DNA of 23,694 nucleotides from a virus. A program made the position numbers and the translations under genes. This document shows positions 15,574 through 23,458 of this stretch, in pieces (positions within the stretch are counted from its first letter, which is position 1; each line of letters starts with the position of its first letter). The DNA lies in IMG/VR virus record IMGVR_UViG_3300017764_000112, positions 1 through 23,694 of that record. One strand, given 5' to 3'. The notes under the pieces were generated by a model. That model had not been told where the DNA came from, did no database searches, and saw nothing but the letters and a program-made list of their open reading frames with translations.

Positions 15574-16281
15574 ATGGGATACTTAGATAACAGTTCAATT
15601 ACAGTAGATGCGATACTAACTAAAAAAGGTCGCGAATTATTATCACGAAATGATGGTTCATTTAATATTACATCATTTGCATTAGCAGATGATGAAATTG
15701 ACTATTCATTATTTAATGAAAATCACCCAGATGGGTCTCAATTTGCAGGTCAAGCTATTGAAAATATGCCTATATTAGAAGCATTTCCAGATGAAAATAA
15801 TATAATGAAGCATAAGTTAATTACTTTAAATAGAAATATGACTAAAATTCCTGTTATTACTATATCTAACCAAGAACCAAAATTAAATAAAGGAGGTTCA
15901 GATGTATTAAATCCTTTAACATTAAATGTAGACGGGTCCTCAGGTCCAGGAGGTATTGAGAGTGGCGGTTATTTATTTACTGTAAAAGATAGAAGATTAT
16001 TTTCTTCATTTATAGGTTCAGGACAAGGTACAGCACAATCTGGAACAACTACAGGTATATCAAGTACTGTAGCTGTTAGTGAAACAGTAATAGGTAATTC
16101 TTTATCATTTACAGCTATATCTTCAGATGCATTATTTGGTACTAATACCCAATTAGTAACTACTATTACAGTCGAAGGTAGAGACACAGGAGCTAGAGCA
16201 ACAATACCTGTTGTTATTAATAAAAATTTAACAACTAAAAATCAATTTGCGCAGGGTCAAACAGCTATAGAAGCACAATAA
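15574..16281 (+). CDS. Conserved virion structural protein with C-terminal Ig-like domain
   Basis: A 235-residue protein. The N-terminal ~100 residues (GYLDNSSITVDAILTKKGRELL, then FNITSFALADDEIDYSLFN and HPDGSQFAGQAIENMPILEA) form a recognisable conserved block that I associate with structural proteins of T4-like environmental phages. A Gly-rich linker (SSGPGGIESGG) leads to a Thr/Ser/Val beta-rich C-terminal domain of about 90 residues (VAVSETVIGNSLSFTAISS … LVTTITVEGRDTGARATIPVVI) with the look of a bacterial Ig-like fold. It is the first gene after the candidate promoter at 15548 and starts the second structural group. Its exact place in the particle (tail, neck or fibre base) is not known. 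Confidence 0.65.
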   Translation: MGYLDNSSITVDAILTKKGRELLSRNDGSFNITSFALADDEIDYSLFNENHPDGSQFAGQAIENMPILEAFPDENNIMKHKLITLNRNMTKIPVITISNQEPKLNKGGSDVLNPLTLNVDGSSGPGGIESGGYLFTVKDRRLFSSFIGSGQGTAQSGTTTGISSTVAVSETVIGNSLSFTAISSDALFGTNTQLVTTITVEGRDTGARATIPVVINKNLTTKNQFAQGQTAIEAQ

Positions 16282-16298
16282 TTAAAATAAAATAAAAA

Positions 16299-17354
16299 AT
16301 GGCACGAATAAATTATGATATACAAAATGATGTAGTAAATGATACTCAAAAAGTAGTTACATCTACATGGTCTAATAATACCAATGAATTAAAAGGTACT
16401 CACACATCATCAACTCAAGCAGATTTTTCTAGTGCTACAAGTAAAGGAGCATTTTTTATAGAAGTATATAATGAAGCTACTTCTTCAACTAATGCTGCTG
16501 TACAATACTCAATAGCATATGGACATCGAAATGGATCAGGATCATTTAATTTTGCCAATGATGTTGGAGCAAAAGGAAATAGTCCTTCAAAAGTTATATA
16601 TAACCAATACCGTCAATTAGTATTTGGAGATGAAACTAAAAATTTTCAATTCCCTAGTGATAAATCTAGTATAGATTCAGGAATTTCTATTACACCTGAT
16701 GATATTTATGTAATAAATGTTAATCGATCTCGTTATAAAAATAATTTAAAACCAGGATCTTTAAATTTAACATTATCAGGATCAGGAATAGGTACTCTTA
16801 AACTTACTGATGATTCTATTACATCAACAGGATCAGCAATTATTACTAATGCTGGTAGACAATTTAATATAATTTCAGGATCAAGTGGTGTCAGATCAGG
16901 TTCATCAAATGTTCAAGTTACAAACAGTGGTTCATATGGTTTATATTATCCTGATAGTGGTTTTATATTATTAAACCCAGCAGCAATTGATCATCAACTT
17001 ACAAGTTTAACTCCTGTAATAGCTGATAATACTGCTTCTAGTAACCATCAAAAGTTAGTTACTGCTATAAGTGGAGGAAATTCATTTATCTTAGATAGTG
17101 AAGAAAAAATAAGTTCTAAATACTATTTTACAAGAGTTAAAAACTCCCAATTTAATTTTACAACAAATCCTTCATTTACAGATAGTACTGGTAATTTAAG
17201 ATATAGTACAATGGAAAATAACCCAAAAGTATTTATTACAACAGTAGGATTATATAATGATACTAATGATTTAATAGCAGTAGCTAAATTAAGTCAACCT
17301 ATTGCTAAAGATTTTTCAAAAGAAGCCCTTATTAGAGTTAAATTAGATTATTAA
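16299..17354 (+). CDS. Virion structural protein sharing modules with the next gene
   Basis: A 351-residue beta-rich protein. Its N-terminal half includes KGAFFIEVYNEATSS, VQYSIAYGHRNGSGSFNF, then IYNQYRQLVFGDETKNF and YVINVNRSRYKNNLKPGSL (about 137-155). The middle is Ser/Gly/Thr-rich. The C-terminal ~70 residues (FNFTTNPSF … NPKVFITTVGLYND, DLIAVAKLSQPIAK, about 281-335) closely resemble the end of the 594-residue protein that follows, as does the 'LKPGSLNLTLSG' strand, so the two genes are partial paralogues. It follows the 235-residue protein after 17 A-rich bases. Similar ITTVGLYN-type endings are familiar to me from phage structural proteins; a fibre-linked or neck role is only a guess. 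Confidence 0.65.
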   Translation: MARINYDIQNDVVNDTQKVVTSTWSNNTNELKGTHTSSTQADFSSATSKGAFFIEVYNEATSSTNAAVQYSIAYGHRNGSGSFNFANDVGAKGNSPSKVIYNQYRQLVFGDETKNFQFPSDKSSIDSGISITPDDIYVINVNRSRYKNNLKPGSLNLTLSGSGIGTLKLTDDSITSTGSAIITNAGRQFNIISGSSGVRSGSSNVQVTNSGSYGLYYPDSGFILLNPAAIDHQLTSLTPVIADNTASSNHQKLVTAISGGNSFILDSEEKISSKYYFTRVKNSQFNFTTNPSFTDSTGNLRYSTMENNPKVFITTVGLYNDTNDLIAVAKLSQPIAKDFSKEALIRVKLDY

Positions 17355-17367
17355 AAATGTTAATTGA

Positions 17368-19152
17368 ATGTCAGTTTATAAAAAATTTTTACCTAAAGAC
17401 TACGCAGTAGTACCATTCAATGCTCATAAACAATATAATTTTAACTCAACATCTTCATTTAATTTAAATCAAATTAAATTTTTTAATACTGAGCATAATC
17501 AACTTAGTATTGATACTTATGATACTAGTAGTATTATAGGAAATAATCTAGAAGGTTTTGACCATGTTAAATATCATCAACTTGATCATTTATTTTATAG
17601 GAATTATCTTACAGATATAAGTAATAAATTTGGAGATATAAACTATTTAAAACATCATAGATATTTATCTAAAAGAGCTACAATAGTATCAATTCCTACA
17701 GGATTATATGGTCATAAGATAAAACCAGGTTCTTTAGAATTTAGCGCAGGAGGGAAAACTTTTATAGATGATTCCTATGGAAATTTAATACAAAAAGGAA
17801 CCAATGTAGATAATTATATTACAGACCCTCGATCAATTTTATTAAATTTAGGTCCTAATAATGGTTTTAAAAAATATAATTTAAATGTATATGATGATTT
17901 TATTGAAGGGATCTATTATAAAAAAGGACAACCTCGAGTAAATAAACTTTCTTCATATAGTACTCCATCAGATAAATATGAATATGATGATAGTTATTTT
18001 TTAAATAAAGTATATTATAATAAAGTTAATTTTAAAGAAATAGATTTAAAAAACTATAATGAAGCTCATAAATTTTTTCCTGGTATAGATTTTATAGAAA
18101 CAGAATCTGAAGTAAAAATCCCACATAATAATAATCTTGATTTTAATGATGATAATAATTATACATTACAATTTTGGATAAAATCTAATCAAATATCTAC
18201 ATCAGGTTCTTATGATAAAGTACATGTTTTAAGTAAATCAACATTAAAAGATATTGCACCTATACCATATGATAATGGTAATTTACCTGAAAATTCTTCT
18301 GAAATTTTATCTGGAGAAAAATATCCTTTTAAAATATACTTAACTAGACATTCAGATACTCAAAATAAAATACATTTTTCTGTAAGTGATGGTGAATCTG
18401 AATCTGATACATTTACTCTAATAGATACAGGATCATTTGATTATATAACTTGTTGTAGAGAAAATGATAAAATAAAAATATATAAAAACGGATATTCTCC
18501 TTCTCCACCTCAAAATTTATGTACTGATAAAAACACAAATAATTCTTCTCCTATTTATATTGGGGGTAAGTCTAGTTTAACTTCTAATTATAATAATAAT
18601 TCGTTTAGTGGTTCTATATGTAATTTAAAAATATATAACACTAAATTATCTTCTGTTAATATAAATAATCATTATTCGATAAAAAATGGTTCTCCATATT
18701 TAGGAAATATTTTTTATTCTCACGGATTAATTTCTGTTACTCATCCTGCCTATATATCTCAATATGATATGTTGGGGATAGGACATATGGATGTAGATGA
18801 TGATGAATTATTAGAACAAACTTTTACTGTAGGTGGGGTTATTTTATCTAATAACGATTGGTTACAAAATATTCAATTTCAAGGTTCTCATTTAATATAT
18901 GAAAATGAATATCAATGTAATATTGATGAATATGAATATAATATTACATTAAACCCTACAATAAGAAAAAATAGATCTCTTCATGATGAAAATTTAGCTA
19001 ATTTTGCTACAGGTTCACTTTTTAAACCTTATATTACAACTGTAGGTTTATATAATGAAAAAAATGAATTATTAGTTGTAGGAAAATTAGGTCAACCTAT
19101 AAGAACATCAAATGAAACAGATACTACCCTTATAGTAAGATGGGATACTTAA
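17368..19152 (+). CDS. Virion protein with central LamG-like domain
   Basis: A 594-residue protein. Residues ~105-135 contain IVSIPTGLYGHKIKPGSLEFS, matching a strand in the upstream gene. Residues ~245-440 form a LamG/concanavalin A-like domain: VKIPHNNNLDFNDDNNYTLQ, FWIKSNQIS, KIHFSVSDGE, DKIKIYKNGYSP, PIYIGGKSSL and FSGSICNLKIYNTKLS, the typical edge strands of such lectin-like sandwiches. The C-terminal ~75 residues (YEYNITLNPTIRK … KPYITTVGLYNEKNELLVVG, KLGQPI) repeat the ending of the preceding gene. It may have arisen by insertion of the LamG domain into a copy of the 351-residue protein. Glycan binding is inferred from the fold; neither a ligand nor calcium residues can be assigned. 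Confidence 0.65.
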   Translation: MSVYKKFLPKDYAVVPFNAHKQYNFNSTSSFNLNQIKFFNTEHNQLSIDTYDTSSIIGNNLEGFDHVKYHQLDHLFYRNYLTDISNKFGDINYLKHHRYLSKRATIVSIPTGLYGHKIKPGSLEFSAGGKTFIDDSYGNLIQKGTNVDNYITDPRSILLNLGPNNGFKKYNLNVYDDFIEGIYYKKGQPRVNKLSSYSTPSDKYEYDDSYFLNKVYYNKVNFKEIDLKNYNEAHKFFPGIDFIETESEVKIPHNNNLDFNDDNNYTLQFWIKSNQISTSGSYDKVHVLSKSTLKDIAPIPYDNGNLPENSSEILSGEKYPFKIYLTRHSDTQNKIHFSVSDGESESDTFTLIDTGSFDYITCCRENDKIKIYKNGYSPSPPQNLCTDKNTNNSSPIYIGGKSSLTSNYNNNSFSGSICNLKIYNTKLSSVNINNHYSIKNGSPYLGNIFYSHGLISVTHPAYISQYDMLGIGHMDVDDDELLEQTFTVGGVILSNNDWLQNIQFQGSHLIYENEYQCNIDEYEYNITLNPTIRKNRSLHDENLANFATGSLFKPYITTVGLYNEKNELLVVGKLGQPIRTSNETDTTLIVRWDT

Positions 19153-19156
19153 TATG

Positions 19157-19168
19157 TATAATAAAATA
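19157..19168 (+). promoter_or_regulatory. A-rich promoter-like block before the tail fibre gene
   Basis: TATAATAAAATA in the 29-base gap before the fibre gene is identical over 12 bases to 1408-1419, within candidate site 1. It lacks the TATATTTAT half. It could be a promoter -10 region or simply the A-rich leader that translation starts use in this genome. Confidence 0.25.
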
Positions 19169-19181
19169 AAAAATAAACAAT

Positions 19182-20759
19182 ATGCCAACGCAATCTAGAG
19201 AAGTCTTAAAAAGCTATTTTGAACATCATGATACTCCTGATGAACCAGAATTTATTGATCTAATAGATTCAATGTTAAATTTAGCAGATCCTGGTACCCA
19301 ATTTGTAGCAGGAACTATATCTGCTTCTGGTTTATTAGCAGATACTTATAATTTAGAAGCCTTTAATTTCCAAGATATATCTTCTATTTCTCTTACAGGT
19401 AGTAATCAATTTGGATCAACAGCCTCATCCCATATACATGGTTTTACAGGTTCTATTCAACAATCAGGTAGTTGTGATTCTTACTTTTTAAATAATTTAT
19501 CTATTGGTACTAAAACATCCTATCAATCTTGTTTAGGAGGATTAACTATACTTAAAAATAAAACAATAGGTAGTAATGTTAATCCTATTAATCAAGCTAA
19601 AAGTTCATCATTATTAATTTCTGGTGCAACTTCAAATGGTCAATTAGCTGTTGATAGTAATGAAATCTATCATTATGGAAATAATTTAGTATTATATTCT
19701 CAAGGAAACGGTTCTACAGATGGGAATATGGAATTTAAAGTTGGTAATACTGCTGCATTAAGTAGTATTACTAGTTCCTGTGCTTTATATCTTAAATATG
19801 ATAATAAAATAGGTATAGGAACAAGCACACCAACAAGACCCTTATCTTTAGAAGGTGCTAATGGAAGTTTACCTTTATTCCAAATAAAAAACACAGTCTC
19901 TAATAACACTGGTCAAGATGTTATTATGTCATTTAACCGTGATAATTCTGATTCACTTGGATTTTCTATTGGTATAGACTCACTGGATAATTCATTTAAA
20001 ATATCAGATGATGGAAATGATATAAATACTAATAATAGAATAACTATTTTAAGCTCAAGTGGTAATGTAGGTATAGGAACAACACTTCCAGGTAAAAAAC
20101 TTACAATACATGGTAATGTAAGTGCAAGTGGCCATTTATTTGCAAGCGCATCAGATGCATCAGGTACAAATTATCACACATTATTAGTAGATACAGCTTC
20201 AGGACAATTTTATCACACAGGTTCTTATGGTGGTGGAGGAGGTGGAGGTACTACAGTACAAGGTAACCAAGGAGGGTCAGGAGCTACTTTAGTAGATATA
20301 GTAATAGGTGGAACTTCTTTTTTAGTAGGAGGCGGATTTTGGAAAAATCATGCTAATGGAATAGAACTTTCATCATCAGCTGATAATGTAGGTATAGGAT
20401 CAGCTCCTTCAAACACTCATAAATTAGCAGTAGATGGTACTGGAGTTTTTTCAAATGATGTAATTGCATATTATACTTCAGATAAACGTTTAAAAGATAA
20501 TATTAAACCAATTGAAGATCCTATTGGAAAAATTAAACAAATAGGAGGTTATTCATTTGATTGGAATGATAAACAAAGTATATATGAAGGGACAGATTTT
20601 GGTGTTATAGCACAAGAAATCGAACAGGTATTACCTTCATTAGTTCAAACAAGAAAAGATGGTTTTAAAGGAGTTAAATATGATAAAATAGTTTCATTAT
20701 TGATTGAAGCTATTAAAGATCAACAAAAACAAATTGATGAACTTAAAAAACTAATCTAA
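19182..20759 (+). CDS. Tail fibre with C-terminal S74 intramolecular chaperone
   Basis: A 525-residue fibre. The N-terminus (MPTQSREVLKSYFEHHDTPD, EPEFIDLIDSMLNL) is a motif I associate with phage fibre proteins at their virion-attachment end. The shaft holds three copies of a strand-turn motif (IGIGTSTP, VGIGTTLP, VGIGSAPS) and a Gly7 run (GGGGGGG). The last ~95 residues are a Peptidase_S74 chaperone: YYTSDKRLKDNI with catalytic Ser433 and Lys438, YSFDWND, GTDFGVIAQEIEQVLPSLV and a terminal coiled coil (LLIEAIKDQQKQIDELKKLI). In this family the chaperone trimerises the fibre and then cuts itself off just before the Ser, here after residue 432. The mature fibre would be about 432 residues. 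One base separates it from the next gene. Confidence 0.88.
   Translation: MPTQSREVLKSYFEHHDTPDEPEFIDLIDSMLNLADPGTQFVAGTISASGLLADTYNLEAFNFQDISSISLTGSNQFGSTASSHIHGFTGSIQQSGSCDSYFLNNLSIGTKTSYQSCLGGLTILKNKTIGSNVNPINQAKSSSLLISGATSNGQLAVDSNEIYHYGNNLVLYSQGNGSTDGNMEFKVGNTAALSSITSSCALYLKYDNKIGIGTSTPTRPLSLEGANGSLPLFQIKNTVSNNTGQDVIMSFNRDNSDSLGFSIGIDSLDNSFKISDDGNDINTNNRITILSSSGNVGIGTTLPGKKLTIHGNVSASGHLFASASDASGTNYHTLLVDTASGQFYHTGSYGGGGGGGTTVQGNQGGSGATLVDIVIGGTSFLVGGGFWKNHANGIELSSSADNVGIGSAPSNTHKLAVDGTGVFSNDVIAYYTSDKRLKDNIKPIEDPIGKIKQIGGYSFDWNDKQSIYEGTDFGVIAQEIEQVLPSLVQTRKDGFKGVKYDKIVSLLIEAIKDQQKQIDELKKLI
19811..20402 (+). repeat. Three dispersed AGGTATAGGAACA-type repeats in the fibre gene
   Basis: AGGTATAGGAACA occurs at 19811-19823 and 20069-20081, with AGGTATAGGATCA at 20390-20402, each encoding the Gly-Ile-Gly turn of a repeated shaft motif. 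The copies are about 258 and 321 bases apart, so they are dispersed rather than tandem. They could support recombination between fibre segments. Confidence 0.7.
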
Positions 20760-20760
20760 A

Positions 20761-22974
20761 ATGGCAGGTGGAGTAGTCCAGGGAACAACAGGTACAGGTG
20801 GAACCATTCCAGGGGTTGATTGTGGTGAAGCTTATGAAGGAGGGGATTGGTATTTTGATCCTAGTATAGCTCAACAAGTTTATGGTATACAACCTGGGGG
20901 AAATGGTTGGGGTTTAGCTAACTCTCAAACTCCTATAACAACAGTTGATTTAGGACCATGTGAAGGTGATATTGATCAAAGTGGTTTTTTTCATAATGTA
21001 TATCATGATGTTGTTGATAATACTAATGATATAAGATGGGGTAATGCTAACACACAAAATGGAATTAATAGTGTTGCTCCTGTAATTAATCCTGCAAATA
21101 ATAGTATTAATGGAGATGGGGGTTGGGGTCATAATCAAAAAACTACCAAATACATTACAGAATTAATTGCGATGGATTGGGGTAAAGGAGAAGTAGATGA
21201 TAGTGGTTTTTCTTTAGCTAAAGGAATGGACTACAGACATAGATCATATGATGGAGAAAATACAGTAGTGGATGATTGGGAACCAAATATGGGTCATGAT
21301 TCACCCTATTTATTTAGCATTATAGAACAATCTCCAAATATTGTTGAAACTTTTGTAAACACATCAGGAAGTAATCTGCCTTATGCCGAACCAGGACCTC
21401 GAGGCTACGAATGGATCCAAGACATAAAAAATGAAACTAGAAACAATGCTACTTTTGATTTTGGGTGTTACCCCTCAGAATTTATTTCATGTAGTGGATT
21501 TAATCAAAAAAATTGTTCTTTAGCAGCTAGGATGCGTCAAATTTATGCTGATGAAAGAGCAGATGTTTTTAGATTAGTAACAAATGGATTACCTACAGAT
21601 CCTGGAATGTCTAATTATCGTCCTATAGTACTTTCAAAATCTCCACTTATGGGTTGGAATTCTGCTAATATTACACCTCTTGAAAATAATAATGGTGTTA
21701 ATGGTGGTGATGGGTATTCGTTAACTTCATTAGGAGATTTTATGACTGATGGAATTCCTTTAGAAGGTATAGTAAGTAATGCAGATTCTAGTGAAAGAGG
21801 ATTTCCTATGGGTTTCTTTTTTGATATATGTAAATTTATTGTATCAAAAGATGACCAAATAAATGATACTTTTTTTGGTTCTTGGTATTTTGCTTATGAT
21901 CTTACAAGAACTTATAGACTTAAAGCAGGTTTTAAATTTGTTCCATCTAAAAATGATATTCCAGGGTATAATGATATGGCTAATAATGGTGTACCTTTTA
22001 ACCCTGATAGTGGTAATGGAATTCATTTAGGGGGTAATAATGAAGTTAACCCTACAGATGAATTACAAATAGACACTACAAGTAATGATGATGACCAAAC
22101 ATATGATTCTGGAGGAGGATCAGGTAATTCTTATCAAGTATTTTCTTATTTACATCATGATTTAGGTGGTCCTTATATTGTAGCTACATTTACTTACCCT
22201 TCTTTTACTCTAATTTTAAATGGTCAAGATAATGTAGATGCCCCAACGTTGCATTTACCATTTACTTCAATAGGATTAAATAGTTTTAACGATGGTGTTG
22301 CACCTCTTAATAATGGTGTAAATGTATTTACATTTGGAGGTCAAGGTTACCTGCCAGATGGAAATGATGTTGCAAATCTTTTTCATTATGAATTTAAAGA
22401 TGATTATCATTTATTTAGTGGGGGAGTATTAACTTTAGGAGCAGGAGCCCCTGCTATTTATCCTTTTAGATTTATTAATGTTGCTACTAACTTTAATTTA
22501 AGAATAAATGATCCAGCTTTACATGGTTTACCATTTACAGCATCTTTTAGGGATCAAAATGGTGATATAATTAAAAATAATTTAGGACTAGATAATGTGC
22601 ATATGGATACTTTTAGTCAATATACTCCTAAAAATGTTAAACTTAATCAATTAACAGAAGGTGATAATGCTGTACAAATGCCATTAGCAATAGATGGTAC
22701 TACAGGTTGGACTTCTACAGATTATAATAATGGTTTAGCTGCACCTAGTAGTCCAAATGCACCCCAAGTAAATGGTGCTATTAATCAAATTTATGTAGGT
22801 TTAGAATTTCCTAGTGGAACTGATGATTTAATAGGTAAAAAAATATTTATTGAACATGTAGATAAACCAGACTTAGATTATCTTCCTTCAGCAAATGCAA
22901 CAACAAGAGGATTCCATTTTTCACCTGTAGAATTTGCTCCTGGGATAGGATTTACAGATACAGATATATATTAA
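20761..22974 (+). CDS. Large Gly/Asn-rich protein downstream of tail fibre; candidate adhesin
   Basis: A 737-residue protein with no recognised family. The N-terminus is Gly-rich (MAGGVVQGTTGTGGTIPGVD) and aromatic-Gly motifs recur (GGDWYF, GGNGWG, GDGGWG). Most of it is Gly/Asn/Asp-rich and beta-like, as in surface-exposed receptor-binding proteins. Residues 236-290 differ: CYPSEFISCSGFNQKNC gives Cys236, Cys244 and Cys252 at equal spacing, followed by a basic helix (SLAARMRQIYADERADVFRL). The gene starts one base after the fibre stop, the same arrangement as T-even gp37 and its Gly-rich adhesin gp38, but it is far longer than gp38 and no homology is claimed. It could alternatively be an independent fibre or head decoration. 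It is the last structural gene before the non-structural segment. Confidence 0.65.
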   Translation: MAGGVVQGTTGTGGTIPGVDCGEAYEGGDWYFDPSIAQQVYGIQPGGNGWGLANSQTPITTVDLGPCEGDIDQSGFFHNVYHDVVDNTNDIRWGNANTQNGINSVAPVINPANNSINGDGGWGHNQKTTKYITELIAMDWGKGEVDDSGFSLAKGMDYRHRSYDGENTVVDDWEPNMGHDSPYLFSIIEQSPNIVETFVNTSGSNLPYAEPGPRGYEWIQDIKNETRNNATFDFGCYPSEFISCSGFNQKNCSLAARMRQIYADERADVFRLVTNGLPTDPGMSNYRPIVLSKSPLMGWNSANITPLENNNGVNGGDGYSLTSLGDFMTDGIPLEGIVSNADSSERGFPMGFFFDICKFIVSKDDQINDTFFGSWYFAYDLTRTYRLKAGFKFVPSKNDIPGYNDMANNGVPFNPDSGNGIHLGGNNEVNPTDELQIDTTSNDDDQTYDSGGGSGNSYQVFSYLHHDLGGPYIVATFTYPSFTLILNGQDNVDAPTLHLPFTSIGLNSFNDGVAPLNNGVNVFTFGGQGYLPDGNDVANLFHYEFKDDYHLFSGGVLTLGAGAPAIYPFRFINVATNFNLRINDPALHGLPFTASFRDQNGDIIKNNLGLDNVHMDTFSQYTPKNVKLNQLTEGDNAVQMPLAIDGTTGWTSTDYNNGLAAPSSPNAPQVNGAINQIYVGLEFPSGTDDLIGKKIFIEHVDKPDLDYLPSANATTRGFHFSPVEFAPGIGFTDTDIY

Positions 22975-22991
22975 TAATAAAATAATAAAAT

Positions 22992-23432
22992 ATGAAATGG
23001 TTATATAATAAAAAGGAAATTAATGATATAGCCGACCTTCCACAAGAAACGTTCGGCTTTATTTATCAAACAACCCACACACCTACAGGTAAAAAATATA
23101 TTGGTAAAAAATCACTAATGTATAATTTAAAGAAAAAATTAGGTAAAAAAGAAAAGGCCCTTTGGGAAGGTAAAGGTCGCCCACCAATGTATAAACGTGT
23201 ATTAAAAGAAAGCGATTGGAAAACATATTATGGTTCACATCACTTAATTAAAGAATATTTAAAAGGTGGTTTTGAACATGAATTAAAACGTGAAATAATA
23301 GCAATCGCAACAGATAAAAAACATTTGACTTACTTGGAGTGTAAGCATCAGTTTGCGCTTGGTGTGCTTGAAAAAAGTGAATATTTAAATGACAATATTC
23401 TTGGTAAATTTTTTGATAAAGATTTTGCATAG
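22992..23432 (+). CDS. GIY-YIG-type endonuclease, free-standing
   Basis: A 146-residue single-domain protein. The core 'GFIYQTTHTPTGKKYIGKK' (residues ~22-40) gives the paired Tyr25 and Tyr36-Ile-Gly38 of GIY-YIG nucleases. WKTYYGSHHLIKEYL (76-90), ELKREIIAIA with Arg100, and HLTYLECKHQF with Glu116 (the likely metal-binding residue) follow in the expected order, and the end reads YLNDNILGKFF. Phage relatives include freestanding homing (Seg-like) nucleases and T4 endonuclease II; sequence alone does not decide between homing and host-DNA degradation. No flanking intron is visible. It lies between the fibre cluster and the primase, a common place for mobile nucleases. All three Arg codons are CGN, unlike the neighbouring late genes. 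Confidence 0.75.
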   Translation: MKWLYNKKEINDIADLPQETFGFIYQTTHTPTGKKYIGKKSLMYNLKKKLGKKEKALWEGKGRPPMYKRVLKESDWKTYYGSHHLIKEYLKGGFEHELKREIIAIATDKKHLTYLECKHQFALGVLEKSEYLNDNILGKFFDKDFA

Positions 23433-23458
23433 TTAATTATTTTTCGTATATTCCTTTT

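Noticed and set aside
7831-20028. Plus-strand TATAAATA octamers inside genes (7831, 14461, 18660, 20021) as late promoters
   Set aside because: About this many are expected by chance in sequence so rich in A and T, and they lie within coding regions rather than ahead of genes.
20950-22026. Two short Ile/Thr-rich minus-strand frames opposite the 737-residue gene
   Set aside because: Low-complexity translations typical of antisense reading of Asn/Asp/Gly-rich sequence.
23030-23058. Inverted repeat AGCCGA…TCGGCT near the start of the GIY-YIG gene
   Set aside because: Only 6 bp with a 17-base loop and no proper T tract; too weak to call a terminator or regulatory hairpin.
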